From: Dyella lutea
GTDB lineage: Bacteria > Pseudomonadota > Gammaproteobacteria > Xanthomonadales > Rhodanobacteraceae
Direction of reading: 5' to 3'
DNA length: 64,000 nt
NCBI RefSeq assembly: GCF_024158035.1
Contig: NZ_JAMZEK010000004.1
Span: forward strand, 365,086 to 429,085
Below, in pieces: positions 42,141 to 51,634 of the stretch (the first letter of the stretch is position 1; each line of letters opens with the position of its first letter). The notes beneath the pieces are model-generated. The model did not search any database and was not told the origin of the DNA. It was given only the letters and a program-made list of their open reading frames with translations. Both the position numbers and the translations under genes were made by a program.

Positions 42141-43091
42141 CTAGAGGCCAAGCGCGAGCAGCTCGGTAGCCGGCACCGAGCGCTCCCAGACCTCGTCGAA
42201 CTGCTGCATCAGCGGCGCCTGCCCGGCGCGGTCGTGGCGCGAAGCCCGACCTTGCGGGCGGTCGTGGTCGGGCAGGAACAGGTAGCCACCGGCATCGTTG
42301 AGCAGCCAGCCGGCGCGATTGGCCAGGTCTACCTCCTCCACCGGGCGACGGATCTGGATCACGCTCGACAGGCGCTGCGCCAGAGCGACCAGCCGGTGTC
42401 CGTCGCGCAGGGCAGCCCCGGTGTCGTGCAGCAGGATGCGGATGCGGGCACCGCGGCCGGAGGTGGCGATACGGCGGAGTTCGGCCAGTTCCTCGGCGCT
42501 GCTGTAGAGCTCGCTGTCCAGCCGGGGCAGGTGGATCGCCAGGATGTGTCGGGCATCGGCGAGCAGCAGGCGCCGGGTGGCGTCCACCGAGGCTCGATCC
42601 TCGGCCGGCAGCAGGCCCGGGTCGCGGGCGGGGCGCGCGCCTGGGGAGGCAGGCTCCAGCGCGCGGCGCAGCGTCTGGTGCATGCGCCCCGCCGCTTCGA
42701 ACAATTCACCGGCCGGTACGAAGCCTTCCCGGGCGTAGAACGGCACCAGCTCCACCGGGGCATCCAGCCGCAACTCGTTCCAGCCGAAGCCGCTCGCCCG
42801 CCCGACCAACTGACGCAACAGGGCGGTGCCGACCCCGTGGCGCTGCCAGGTGGGCAGCACCGCGACGCGGCTGATCCGCTGGTCCGGCGTGAGCCTGGCG
42901 GCGCCGATCGGGCAGTCCGTATCGTCGCGGGCAATCAAGTGCATGGCCTGCGGGTCGGCGTCGTCGAACTCCCATGCGGCCGGCAGGCCCAGCCCGTCGA
43001 TCAGCACCATCCGGCGCAGCTGCCGGACCGCCTCGCGGTCGCCATCACGGGCCCAGTCGGCACTGACGACGTGGAAGTTCTCCAGCTTCAC
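42141..43091 (-). CDS. GNAT acetyltransferase fused to a C-terminal phospholipase-D-like domain
   Basis: The 316-residue protein has an N-terminal GNAT domain (about 1-150) with RISRVAVLPTWQRHGVGTAL, the acetyl-CoA loop, and PFYAREGFVPAGE. The C-terminal half (about 165-316) reads LLLADARHILAIHLPRLDSE, ELAELRRIATSGRGARIRIL and ends with a hydrophobic strand and VWERSVPATEL. It resembles the PLD-like domain found fused to GNAT in pseudomonads and xanthomonads; no HKD motif is visible, so nuclease activity is unlikely. GTG 43091 overlaps the stop of the ribosomal oxygenase gene (GTGA), so the two are coupled. Substrate unknown. Confidence 0.8.
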   Translation of the reverse strand: MKLENFHVVSADWARDGDREAVRQLRRMVLIDGLGLPAAWEFDDADPQAMHLIARDDTDCPIGAARLTPDQRISRVAVLPTWQRHGVGTALLRQLVGRASGFGWNELRLDAPVELVPFYAREGFVPAGELFEAAGRMHQTLRRALEPASPGARPARDPGLLPAEDRASVDATRRLLLADARHILAIHLPRLDSELYSSAEELAELRRIATSGRGARIRILLHDTGAALRDGHRLVALAQRLSSVIQIRRPVEEVDLANRAGWLLNDAGGYLFLPDHDRPQGRASRHDRAGQAPLMQQFDEVWERSVPATELLALGL

Positions 43092-44293
43092 CCGCGTTTC
43101 GCCCTGCGCGGAACCAGGTGGCCGTCGTCGAGCAGGGCGACCAGCAAGGCCTGCTCGATGGCGTCGGTCGTGCCGGCGATCGCGATCTCCCGTTCGGCAC
43201 AGAGCCGCTGGGCCAGCGTCGGCGTCGCCGGGTGGGCCTGGCCGTTGACGAATAGCGTGCAGTCGTTGCGGGTGCGTGCCCAGGCCATGCGCGACCAGGG
43301 GTGGCGCACGAACGACACGCCTTTGGCCAGCAGCTTGTCCAGGGCCGCGGCCGTGACCGGCCGTTCGGCCGGCGCCGGTTGCTGGGCCAGCCGGTAGCGG
43401 GTGATGAAGCGGCCGAACCAGTCCAGCAGCGTGGCGTCGTTGTAGGCCCCGGCGAACGGAAGCACGGAGCGCAGTCGTTCCAGCGCATTGCGGTCGATCT
43501 CGCCCGGGTTGCGGGCAGCCGCCAGGTCCGGGTCGGTATAGCGGGCCTCTTCGGGCAGGCGGTCGGCCAGGTAGTCGGCGAAATCGCCGATCAGCTCGGC
43601 CTGGGACGGCGCGCGCATGCCGACCGAGAAGGTCATGCAGGGTCCGCCGAAAGCTACCCCGTCGTGCGGCACGTTCGGCGGCAGGTAGAGCATGTCGCCC
43701 GGGTCCAGCAGCCATTCGTGGTTGGGCTCGAACTGCGCCAGCTGCTTGAGCTCGACGTCGGGGCGGAAATCCTTCGGCGCGTCGGGGGCGGTGCTGATCG
43801 CCCAGTGCCGCTGGCCCAGCCCCTGCAACAGGAACACGTCGTACTGGTCCACGTGGGCGCCCACGCCGCCGCCGGGCTCGGCGTAGGAAATCATGACGTC
43901 GTCCACGCGCCAGCTCGGCAGGAAGGCGAACGGTTCGAGCAGGGCGGCGACGTCGGCATCCCACTTGTCCACGTCCTGCACCAGCAGGGTCCAGTTGGCG
44001 TCCCCCGTGGTGGCGAAGTCGGTTTCATCGAGCGGACCGGTCTTGACGTGCCAGCGGTCGCGTTTCTCGTCGTGGCGGATCAGTCGCGACAGCGCGCCGT
44101 CCTCGCAGGCAAGGCCGGCGAGGTCTTCCGGCGCGATCGGCGGTTCGAAGCCGGGGAAGGCGTTGCGCACCAGCAGCGGACGTTTTTGCCAGTAGTCGCG
44201 CAGGAACTGGGCGGTGGACATGCCGAGCGGCTGGCGGGCGGAACCGCGTACCTCGATCGGCAGCGGCTTGCGGGAGGGGGAGGAAATGGCCAT
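43088..44293 (-). CDS. roxA: Cupin-type ribosomal protein hydroxylase (RoxA/YcfD-like)
   Basis: The 401-residue JmjC-cupin oxygenase is of the family that hydroxylates an arginine of ribosomal protein uL16. Motifs are FLRDYWQKRPLLVRNAFPGF, the iron ligands in GGVGAHVDQYDVFLLQGLG (HxD) and the distal His in PPNVPHDGVAFGGP. Fold-back C-terminal winged-helix-like region follows (about 250-401). ATG 44293 is the first start with the conserved N-terminal part; longer upstream frames run into the cysJ promoter. It is divergent from cysJ. Enzyme activity needs Fe(II), oxygen and 2-oxoglutarate in the family. Confidence 0.9.
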   Translation of the reverse strand: MAISSPSRKPLPIEVRGSARQPLGMSTAQFLRDYWQKRPLLVRNAFPGFEPPIAPEDLAGLACEDGALSRLIRHDEKRDRWHVKTGPLDETDFATTGDANWTLLVQDVDKWDADVAALLEPFAFLPSWRVDDVMISYAEPGGGVGAHVDQYDVFLLQGLGQRHWAISTAPDAPKDFRPDVELKQLAQFEPNHEWLLDPGDMLYLPPNVPHDGVAFGGPCMTFSVGMRAPSQAELIGDFADYLADRLPEEARYTDPDLAAARNPGEIDRNALERLRSVLPFAGAYNDATLLDWFGRFITRYRLAQQPAPAERPVTAAALDKLLAKGVSFVRHPWSRMAWARTRNDCTLFVNGQAHPATPTLAQRLCAEREIAIAGTTDAIEQALLVALLDDGHLVPRRAKRG

Positions 44294-44403
44294 GGGCGCA
44301 ATTGTAGCCATGGCCGGGGGCACCATGTCCGGTCGGCATAAGGACATCGCCAATGATCCTTTGGGTGGGGCGCCCGCGCGGGGGCAAGCTGATGCAATCC
44401 CGG

Positions 44404-44417
44404 TTTGGACGTCCAAA
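44404..44417. promoter_or_regulatory. 14-bp palindrome TTTGGACGTCCAAA in front of cysJ
   Basis: The palindrome is perfect and ends 10 bases before the cysJ start, overlapping its ribosome-site region (AAAGGA). The half TTTGGACGTC recurs at 49922-49931 upstream of cysB. It resembles methionine-box (AGACGTCT) type operators, but the binding protein is unknown. Confidence 0.6.
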
Positions 44418-44427
44418 GGATTTGCCC

Positions 44428-46212
44428 GTGAACGCTACGCAGCCCGCCCTCGCGGCGCCGCCCGGTCTGGGCGAAGAACGCCAGGCACTGCTGCGCCAGC
44501 TGGTTGACGGCCTGGAGCCTGCCCAGCTGTACTGGATCGCCGCCTACGCCGCGCAGCAGGCGGCGCACCCGGTCGCGCGCCAGGCGCAGATGCCGGCCGC
44601 GCGTCTCACCGTGTTGTACGGCAGCCAGACCGGCAATGCCCGCCGTGTCGCCGAGCGCTTTGCCGCCGGGGCCGAAGCAGCAGGCCTGCCGGTGCGACTG
44701 GTGCGCGCCGGTGCCTACGCCGCCCGCGAGCTGTCCGGCGAGCGCTACCTCGCCGTGGTGGTCAGTACCCAGGGCGAGGGCGAGCCGCCGGACGACGCGC
44801 GCGGCTTCGTCGAATTCCTGGCTTCCCGCCGCGCGCCCAGGTTGCCCGCGCTGCAGTACACGGTGCTCGGCCTGGGCGACTCCAGCTACCCGTTGTTCAA
44901 CGCCATGGGCCGTGCCATCGACGGACGGCTGGCCGAGCTCGGCGCGAAGCGGCTGGCCCCGCTGGCCGAGGCCGACGTGGACATCGAACCGGTGGCCGGA
45001 CCCTGGGCCGACGGCGCGCTGGCTTTGGTGCGCGAAAAGCTCACCCGCGAGCTGCCCACCGCCTCGGTGACGCCGCTGCGGCCAGCACCGGCACGACCGC
45101 AGTTCCATCGCGAGCGGCCATTCCCGGCGCCGGTGCTGGCCAACCAGCGCATCGTCTCGCGGCATGCCGACCGCGATGTGCGCCATATGGAGCTGTCGCT
45201 GGAAGGCTCCGGCCTGCGCTACGCGCCGGGCGATGCACTCGGGGTGTGGCACCGCAATCCCGCCTCGCTGGTGGATGCCTTCCTCGCCGTGCTGGCACTG
45301 GACGGCCAAACCGAGGTCACCCACGACGGCAAGGGGCAGCCGCTGCGCGAGTGGCTGGTCCGCGAGCGCGAGTTGACCCGGCTCAGCCGCCCGCTGGTAC
45401 AGGCCATCGCGGAGCGCGCCGACAGCGCCGTGCTGCGCGCCGCGCTGGAGAACCCCGAGGCGCTGAAGGAGCTGCTGACCAGCCACCAGCCGATCGACCT
45501 GCTGCGCGCGTATCCCGCCGACTGGGACGCCGGGGCCCTGGTCGCCGCGCTGCGCCCGCTGACACCGCGGCTGTACTCGATCGCCTCCAGCCCGCAGGCG
45601 GTGGGCGAGGAGGAGGTGCACCTGACGCTTGCCGTGGTGGATTACCGCGCGCATGGCGAACCTCACCTCGGCGCCGCCTCGCGCTGGATCGCCGATACCG
45701 GCGAGGACGCCACGCTGAACGTATTCATCGAGCCGAACGAGCGCTTCCGCCTCCCTGCTGATGGTGCCCGCGACGTGATCATGATCGGCCCAGGCACCGG
45801 CGTGGCGCCGTTCCGCGCCTTCGTGCAGGAGCGCCAGCAGGCCGGCGCGACCGGCCGCAACTGGCTGGTGTTCGGCAGCCGGCACGTTGCCGACGACTTC
45901 CTCTACCAGCTCGAGTGGCAGCAGGCGCTCAGGGACGGCGCGCTGCACCGGCTGGACGTGGCCTTCTCGCGCGACCAGGCCGAGAAGCGCTATGTGCAGC
46001 ACGTGCTGCGCGAGCGTGGCGCGGAGCTGTACGACTGGCTCGCCGGCGGCGCGCATCTGTACGTGTGCGGCGACGCCGCGCAGATGGCGAAGGATGTGCA
46101 CGCCGCGCTCGCCGAGATCGTCGCTACCCACGGCGGCAAGACCCCCGAGGCCGCCCAGGCCTGGCTTTCCGAACGACTGCAGGACGGGCGCTACGCCCGC
46201 GACGTGTATTGA
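44428..46212 (+). CDS. cysJ: Sulfite reductase (NADPH) flavoprotein alpha subunit
   Basis: The 594-residue flavoprotein passes electrons from NADPH through FAD and FMN to CysI. The N-terminal flavodoxin domain contains [19 protein letters not shown] and [18 protein letters not shown]. The FAD part reads [11 protein letters not shown], the NADPH part [19 protein letters not shown], and the last residues are YARDVY. GTG 44428 follows AAAGGA; an in-frame ATG at 44392 is less well placed and lies before the palindrome. It leads cysJ-cysI-cysH and is divergent from roxA. Confidence 0.95.
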   Translation: MNATQPALAAPPGLGEERQALLRQLVDGLEPAQLYWIAAYAAQQAAHPVARQAQMPAARLTVLYGSQTGNARRVAERFAAGAEAAGLPVRLVRAGAYAARELSGERYLAVVVSTQGEGEPPDDARGFVEFLASRRAPRLPALQYTVLGLGDSSYPLFNAMGRAIDGRLAELGAKRLAPLAEADVDIEPVAGPWADGALALVREKLTRELPTASVTPLRPAPARPQFHRERPFPAPVLANQRIVSRHADRDVRHMELSLEGSGLRYAPGDALGVWHRNPASLVDAFLAVLALDGQTEVTHDGKGQPLREWLVRERELTRLSRPLVQAIAERADSAVLRAALENPEALKELLTSHQPIDLLRAYPADWDAGALVAALRPLTPRLYSIASSPQAVGEEEVHLTLAVVDYRAHGEPHLGAASRWIADTGEDATLNVFIEPNERFRLPADGARDVIMIGPGTGVAPFRAFVQERQQAGATGRNWLVFGSRHVADDFLYQLEWQQALRDGALHRLDVAFSRDQAEKRYVQHVLRERGAELYDWLAGGAHLYVCGDAAQMAKDVHAALAEIVATHGGKTPEAAQAWLSERLQDGRYARDVY

Positions 46213-46213
46213 G

Positions 46214-47911
46214 ATGAGCGAAACCACCTCCTTGCCCCTGTCCGAGATGGAACGCATCAAGGCGGCCAGCCGGCTGCTGCGCGGAACCCTCGTCGAAGGG
46301 CTGGCCGATCCGGTCACCGGTGCGATCAGTGACGACGACAACAAGCTGCTGAAATTCCACGGCAGCTACCAGCAGGACGATCGCGACCTGCGTGACGAGC
46401 GTCGCCGGCAGAAGCTGGAGCCGGCGTATTCCTTCATGATCCGCGCGCGCCTGCCGGGCGGCGTGGTGACCCCGGCGCAGTGGCTGGCGTTCGACCGCAT
46501 CGCCACCGGGCACGGCAACGGCTCGATGCGCATCACCACGCGACAGACCTTCCAGTGGCATGGCGTGATCAAGCGCCGCCTGAAGCCGACCCTGCGCGCC
46601 ATCCACGACGCACTGGCCACCACCATCGCCGCCTGCGGCGACGTCGTGCGCACCGTGGTCTCCAGCGCCAATCCGCAGGTGCCCGAGACCCACGCGCTGG
46701 CCTACGCCTGGGCGGCGAAGCTGTCCGAACACCTGGAGCCGCAGACGCGGGCGTACCACGAGATCTGGCTGGACGGCGAGAAGGTCTCCGGCGAGGAACA
46801 CGAGCCGCTGTACGGTCCGACCTACCTGCCGCGCAAGTTCAAGATCGGCCTGGCGATCCCGCCGCTCAACGATGTGGACGTGTTCGCTCAGGACCTGGGC
46901 CTGATCGCGATCATCGAGGGCGGCGAGCTGCTCGGCTTCAATGTCGCCATTGGCGGTGGCATGGGCGCCAGCCATGGCGACCCGACCACCTATCCGCGGC
47001 TTGCCAGCGTGATCGGCTTCGTCACCCCCGAGCAGCTGATCGCGGTCGCCGAGGGCGTGGTGGCGGTACAGCGCGACTGGGGCAACCGCAGCGAGCGCAA
47101 GCACGCGCGCCTGAAGTACACGCTGGACCACCGCGGCCTGGACCACTTCGTCGCCGAGCTGGAATCGCGCCTGGGCTTCGCGCTAGCGCCGGCGCGGCCG
47201 TATGCCTTCGAGCACAACGGCGACCGCTACGGCTGGACCGAAGGCGAGGGCGGTCGCTGGCACCTCACCCTGCTGATCGAGGCCGGACGGCTGATCGATG
47301 CCGGCGCGGTGCGTTCGCTCAGCGGCCTGCGCGAACTGGCGAAGGTGCACAGCGGCACGTTCCGCATGACCTGCAACCAGAACGTGATCGTCGCCGACGT
47401 GGCTGCGGCCGACCGCGCCCGCATCGACGCACTGGTCGTCGAGTACGGGTTGGACGACTACCGCAAGGCCAGCCCGATCCGTCGTCATGCGGTGGCCTGC
47501 GTGGCCCTGCCCACCTGCGGGCTGGCGATGGCCGAGAGCGAGCGCTACCTGCCGGAGCTGCTGCCGAAGCTGGAGGCACAGCTCAACCGCCATGGCCTGG
47601 CCGACGCGCCTATCCTGCTGCGCCTGTCCGGCTGCCCGAACGGCTGCTCGCGGCCGTACCTGGGCGAGATCGCGCTGGTCGGTCGCGCACCGGGCCGCTA
47701 TGACCTGCGTCTGGGCGCCGACTTTCGCGGCCAGCGGCTCAACCGCATCCACCGCGAGAACATCGACGAGGCCGCCATCCTCGCTGCGCTTGACCCGCTG
47801 TTCGCCCGCTACGCCGCCGAGCGCGTCGAGGGCGAGGGCTTCGGCGACTTCCTCGTGCGCAGCGGCGAGGTCAGCGTGCTGCAGAGGATTCCCGCACAGG
47901 TGACCGCATGA
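46214..47911 (+). CDS. cysI: Sulfite reductase hemoprotein beta subunit
   Basis: The 565-residue siroheme and Fe4S4 enzyme reduces sulfite to sulfide. Family features are [49 protein letters not shown] and the cluster cysteines in [15 protein letters not shown] and [23 protein letters not shown] 46214 lies one base after the cysJ stop. It requires CysG for siroheme, which is encoded nearby. Confidence 0.97.
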   Translation: MSETTSLPLSEMERIKAASRLLRGTLVEGLADPVTGAISDDDNKLLKFHGSYQQDDRDLRDERRRQKLEPAYSFMIRARLPGGVVTPAQWLAFDRIATGHGNGSMRITTRQTFQWHGVIKRRLKPTLRAIHDALATTIAACGDVVRTVVSSANPQVPETHALAYAWAAKLSEHLEPQTRAYHEIWLDGEKVSGEEHEPLYGPTYLPRKFKIGLAIPPLNDVDVFAQDLGLIAIIEGGELLGFNVAIGGGMGASHGDPTTYPRLASVIGFVTPEQLIAVAEGVVAVQRDWGNRSERKHARLKYTLDHRGLDHFVAELESRLGFALAPARPYAFEHNGDRYGWTEGEGGRWHLTLLIEAGRLIDAGAVRSLSGLRELAKVHSGTFRMTCNQNVIVADVAAADRARIDALVVEYGLDDYRKASPIRRHAVACVALPTCGLAMAESERYLPELLPKLEAQLNRHGLADAPILLRLSGCPNGCSRPYLGEIALVGRAPGRYDLRLGADFRGQRLNRIHRENIDEAAILAALDPLFARYAAERVEGEGFGDFLVRSGEVSVLQRIPAQVTA

Positions 47912-48630
47912 ATCCGGCCTACCTCGACGCCGCCGCCCGCGATCCGGCCGTGCTTGGGCGGCTCGATGCGTGGCTGGGCCGGCTCGACCCGCCGGAGCGG
48001 GTGCGCTGGGTGCTGCGCAACGTGCCCGGTCCGCTGGTGCTCTCGTCCAGCTTCGGTGCGCAGTCGGCGCTGATGCTGCACATGGTCACGCGCGAACAGC
48101 CGGACATCCCGGTGGTGCTGATCGACACCGGCTACCTGTTCGCCGAGACCTACCGCTTCGTGGATCAGCTGGTCGACCGCCTCAAGCTCAACCTCAAGGT
48201 CTACCGCCCCGCAATGAGCCCCGCGTGGATGGAGGCCCGCCACGGCCGGCTGTGGGAGCAGGGCGAAGCGGGCATCAAGCGCTACAACGAGCTGCGCAAG
48301 GTGGAGCCGATGCAGCGCGCGCTGGCCGAACTGGGTGCTGCGGGCTGGTTCTCCGGTCTGCGCCGCGTGCAGTCGCGCAGCCGCGAGCAGATTCCGTTCG
48401 TCCAGCGCCGCAACGATCGCTGGAAGTTCCACCCGATCGCCGACTGGCGCGACCGCGACGTGGGCCAGTACCTCGCCCAGCACGGCCTGCCGTATCACCC
48501 CCTCTGGGACAAGGGTTATGTCTCGATTGGCGACGTGCACACCACGCGCCCGTGGGAGCCTGGGATGGAGGCAGAGGAGACGCGGTTTTTCGGGCTGCAT
48601 CGCGAGTGCGGCCTGCATGAGGCGGTGTAG
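47908..48630 (+). CDS. cysH: PAPS reductase
   Basis: The 240-residue enzyme reduces 3'-phosphoadenylyl sulfate to sulfite using thioredoxin. It has the ATP-pyrophosphatase-like loop [32 protein letters not shown], and the catalytic Cys in the C-terminal RECGLHE. The paired CC and CxxC cysteines of the APS-reducing iron-sulfur type are absent, so PAPS is the expected substrate. It overlaps cysI by 4 bases. Confidence 0.94.
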   Translation: MNPAYLDAAARDPAVLGRLDAWLGRLDPPERVRWVLRNVPGPLVLSSSFGAQSALMLHMVTREQPDIPVVLIDTGYLFAETYRFVDQLVDRLKLNLKVYRPAMSPAWMEARHGRLWEQGEAGIKRYNELRKVEPMQRALAELGAAGWFSGLRRVQSRSREQIPFVQRRNDRWKFHPIADWRDRDVGQYLAQHGLPYHPLWDKGYVSIGDVHTTRPWEPGMEAEETRFFGLHRECGLHEAV

Positions 48631-48717
48631 GCAAGAAGGCGGGGGAAATTCCTGACGGCGGAAAAGGCCAACGGTGCGGCGGCCGCTGGGTAGGCCCGAT
48701 CCGGGTCCTCTGCCCAC

Positions 48718-48763
48718 CTGTCATTCCGGCAGGCGTCCGCACCCAGCGACTCCTGGAATGTCC
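48718..48763. repeat. Degenerate copy of the CGTCATTCC repeat
   Basis: CTGTCATTCCGGCAGGCG on the left and CTGGAATGTCC on the right form a loose inverted repeat similar to that at 36097-36124. It lies in the 198-base cysH-cysB convergent gap, which shows no gene. Confidence 0.5.
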
Positions 48764-48828
48764 CCGGCTCGGGCGATATCCCGTCGCGCCTGCCATGCGG
48801 GCCGCGCGGGTTCGGCATGAAGCGCCCG

Positions 48829-49836
48829 TCAGACCTTCGCAGTCACCTGCTTGCCCACCACTCTCATCGCCCGCTCGCGCCACGTCGGTGCCGTCGGCCA
48901 TTCCACCGACTCGCCGGTGGACAGATGACGGGCCAGCGACTTGCGGTCGAGCTGCGGTGCGAAGTCGGCGATGAAGGCGAGCGCGAACTCCCGGGGTACA
49001 CCGTCCCGGCGAAGCACCACCCACGTGGTGCACGGAGCAAACAGTGCGTCGGCGGAAAGGGTGCGCAGATCCGAGCTGTCCGAGGGCAGCAGGGCCATCT
49101 CGGCCAGCACGCCGATGCCAAGGCCGGCGCGCACGTAGGTCTTGATCAGGTCGGCATCCGCTGCGGTCATTGCGATCTGCGGGGTCAGCCGACGGGCCTC
49201 GAAGGCGCGCCGCAGCGAGGACTCCGGTTTCAGCGACGAGTCGTAGCTCACCAGCGGGTGGGCGGCCAGCTCTTCCAGTGTGGGGGCGCGGTCGAGCGCC
49301 GCCAGCGGGTGATCCTTCGGCACCACTACGCGACGTTGCCAGCGGTAGGCGGGCAGGGCGATCACGCCGGCCGGCGGCGCGCCGGCAGTGCTTACCACGG
49401 CCATGTCCACACCGCCGCCGGCGAGCAGGTCCATCAGTTCGGCGTCGGCGGCCGGCTGCAGGTGCACGCTCACCTCCGGATATTGCCGGTTGAGCGCGGC
49501 AATCGCGCCGGGCAAGGCGAAGCGCGCCTGGGTATGGGTGGTGGCGATGCGCAGCGTGCCGCGGGCCTCGTTGCGCAGGTTGGCGGCTACCGACTGGATG
49601 TTGCCCACTTCGGCGAGGATCGTCCGCGCGCGCTCGAGCACCTTGCCTCCGGCGTGGGTGATTGCGTCCAGGCTCTTGCCCTTGCGGTTGAACAGCTGGA
49701 AGCCCAGCTCCTCCTCCAGTTGCTTGAGCTGCTTGCTCAGGCCTGGCTGGGTCGCGTGGACGCGTTCGGCGGCGAGGGTGATGTTGAGCCCGGAGTCGGC
49801 GATCGCGATCAGGTAGCGGAGCTGGGTCAGCGTCAT
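48829..49836 (-). CDS. cysB: CysB-type LysR regulator of sulfur assimilation
   Basis: The 335-residue LysR protein starts MTLTQLRYLIAIADSGLNIT with a helix-turn-helix AAERVHATQPGLSKQLKQLE. The effector domain (about 90-300) contains RNEARGTLRIATTHTQARFA, the CysB-like TTHTQARY-type region that contacts sulfate or O-acetylserine analogues, and WRQRRVVVPKDHPLA. In enterobacteria CysB activates cysJIH and related genes with N-acetylserine. Its location between cysJIH and cysG-cysK supports that function. ATG 49836 is the normal start; upstream frames are rejected. Confidence 0.9.
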   Translation of the reverse strand: MTLTQLRYLIAIADSGLNITLAAERVHATQPGLSKQLKQLEEELGFQLFNRKGKSLDAITHAGGKVLERARTILAEVGNIQSVAANLRNEARGTLRIATTHTQARFALPGAIAALNRQYPEVSVHLQPAADAELMDLLAGGGVDMAVVSTAGAPPAGVIALPAYRWQRRVVVPKDHPLAALDRAPTLEELAAHPLVSYDSSLKPESSLRRAFEARRLTPQIAMTAADADLIKTYVRAGLGIGVLAEMALLPSDSSDLRTLSADALFAPCTTWVVLRRDGVPREFALAFIADFAPQLDRKSLARHLSTGESVEWPTAPTWRERAMRVVGKQVTAKV

Positions 49837-49924
49837 GCGGATGCCCCCGGCGGGCGCGGGCGGCGGCCGGGCTGTACCGGCGGGAGGTCGGCGGGGGTGC
49901 CGGCAAGCGGAGTGATCTTCATTT

Positions 49925-49968
49925 GGACGTCTATACATCCATTTGCTGCGATGCGTCAAGCGGACGTC
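49925..49968. promoter_or_regulatory. GGACGTC-type motifs in the cysB-cysG gap
   Basis: GGACGTCTATACATCC (49925-49940) looks like two adjacent 8-bp boxes (GGACGTCT, ATACATCC) similar to the tandem met box consensus AGACGTCT. GGACGTC occurs again at 49962-49968. TTTGGACGTC also occurs in front of cysJ. Function is inferred only. Confidence 0.5.
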
Positions 49969-49982
49969 GCCCCGGCGCGTTT

Positions 49983-50025
49983 ATAACCAAGCGGAATAAA
50001 CACCTTTCCACAAATCATTTGTGGA
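49983..50025. promoter_or_regulatory. CysB-like box and 8-bp palindrome upstream of cysG
   Basis: ATAACCAAGCGGAATAA (49983-49999) resembles CysB-type sites (ATAAC-N-GGAATA pattern). TCCACAAA-TCA-TTTGTGGA (50007-50025) is a perfect 8-bp inverted repeat immediately downstream. Both are within 115 bases of the cysG start. Confidence 0.45.
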
Positions 50026-50095
50026 CGAGGGGTTGCGTTCCTAGCTTGGCCGGATGCGCCGCCCGGCGCACCCTCCTAGCGAGTAACCGGCCGCG

Positions 50096-51565
50096 ATGAA
50101 GCTGTATCCCCTGTTCGCCGATCTTCATGACCGCCCCGTGCTGGTGGCGGGGGGCGGTGCCGTGGCCGAGCGCAAGGTGGCGATGCTGCTGGAGGCCGGT
50201 GCCCGGGTCACCGTCGGCGCACCGCTGCTGTCGCCGGCATTGCAGGGCTGGGTCGAGGCGGGGAAGGTCACCCATCGCGCCGGCGCATTTGAGCCGCACT
50301 GGCTCGACGGTACATGGCTGGTGGTTGCCGCGACCGATGACTCGCGACTGCACCAGCGCATCGCCGGGCTTGCTGCGGAACGGCGGATCTTCGTCAACGT
50401 GGTGGACGACGCGGCACGCTCCAGCTTCCACGTGCCGGCGGTGATCGATCGAGCGCCCATCACCATCGCCATTTCCAGCGGCGGCGATGCACCGATGTTT
50501 GCCCGGCTGATCCGCGAGCGGCTGGAGACGCTGCTCGATCATTCGCTGGGCCGCCTCGCCATGCTGGCGTCGAAGCTCCGCAAGCGCATCCGCCTGCGCT
50601 TTCCCGAGTCATCCACGCGACGGCGCTTCTACGAACAACTGTTCTCCGGAACGGTGGCCGACCTGGTCCGCCGTGGCCGGCCGGCCCAGGCGCAGGCCGA
50701 GGCCGAGCGCCTGCTGGCCTCACCGGTCGACGCGCCCCGTGGCAGCGTGGTGCTGGTCGGCGCCGGTCCCGGCGATCCCGGACTGCTCACGCTGCGCGGT
50801 CTGCGCGCGTTGAACGAGGCTGACGTGATCCTGCACGACCGGCTGGTCAGTGCCGAGGTGCTGGCGCTGGCGCGCCGCGACGCCGAGCGCATCGAGGTGG
50901 GCAAGCAGTCCGGTCACCATCACACCACCCAGGACGGCATCCACGCCTTGATGCTCGAGCACGCAAGCAAAGGCCGCCGTGTGGTGCGCCTGAAGGGCGG
51001 TGATCCCTTCGTGTTCGGCCGCGGCGGCGAGGAGCTGGAGTTCCTGCGCGCCCACGGCGTCCCCTATGAAGTGGTGCCCGGCATCACCGCTGCGGTGGCC
51101 TGCGCGGCCTATGCCGGCATTCCGCTCACCCACCGCGATCACGCGCAGTCGGTGCGCCTGCTCACCGCGCACTGCAAGGCTTCGCACGACACGCTGGACT
51201 GGCCGGCACTGGCCCGCGAACGGCAGACCCTGGCGGTGTACATGGGCGTGGCCCAGCTCGAAGCCTTCCAGCAACGGCTGATTGCGCACGGTCGTGCCGC
51301 GTCCACCCCGTTCGCCCTGGTCGAGAACGGCTCGCGGCCGGAACAGCGGGTGGTCAGCGGCGCCCTGGGGCAGCTTGCGCGGCGCGCCACCGAGCAGGCG
51401 GTGAAATCCCCGGCGCTGCTGATCCTGGGGGAGGTGGCGGCGCTGGCCGGATCGCTGGCCTGGTTCGGTGCTCCTCCGGTGGACGAGGCGCTGGGCCCAC
51501 CTCCGGGGCGTGTCGACCGGGTGGCCGATGCCGAGCGCCTGTTCGCCGCCATTCACCACGCCTGA
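50096..51565 (+). CDS. cysG: Siroheme synthase CysG (trifunctional)
   Basis: The 489-residue protein makes siroheme for CysI from uroporphyrinogen III. The N-terminal domain (about 1-205) is the NAD-dependent precorrin-2 dehydrogenase/ferrochelatase with [20 protein letters not shown]. The C-terminal domain (about 215-460) is the SAM-dependent methyltransferase with [39 protein letters not shown] and [20 protein letters not shown]. It lies 259 bases from cysB on the opposite strand and is followed by cysK. Confidence 0.96.
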   Translation: MKLYPLFADLHDRPVLVAGGGAVAERKVAMLLEAGARVTVGAPLLSPALQGWVEAGKVTHRAGAFEPHWLDGTWLVVAATDDSRLHQRIAGLAAERRIFVNVVDDAARSSFHVPAVIDRAPITIAISSGGDAPMFARLIRERLETLLDHSLGRLAMLASKLRKRIRLRFPESSTRRRFYEQLFSGTVADLVRRGRPAQAQAEAERLLASPVDAPRGSVVLVGAGPGDPGLLTLRGLRALNEADVILHDRLVSAEVLALARRDAERIEVGKQSGHHHTTQDGIHALMLEHASKGRRVVRLKGGDPFVFGRGGEELEFLRAHGVPYEVVPGITAAVACAAYAGIPLTHRDHAQSVRLLTAHCKASHDTLDWPALARERQTLAVYMGVAQLEAFQQRLIAHGRAASTPFALVENGSRPEQRVVSGALGQLARRATEQAVKSPALLILGEVAALAGSLAWFGAPPVDEALGPPPGRVDRVADAERLFAAIHHA

Positions 51566-51634
51566 ACACCTTTCCCCCGGGATCGGCGCACCATTGCCGA
51601 TTCCGTTCCCACCTTCCGGTCACAGGAGCGATCC

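Noticed and set aside
49837..49959. 41-residue N-terminal extension of the CysB frame
   Set aside because: Pro/Arg-rich shadow sequence that covers the GGACGTC motif; LysR proteins begin at MTLTQLRYL.
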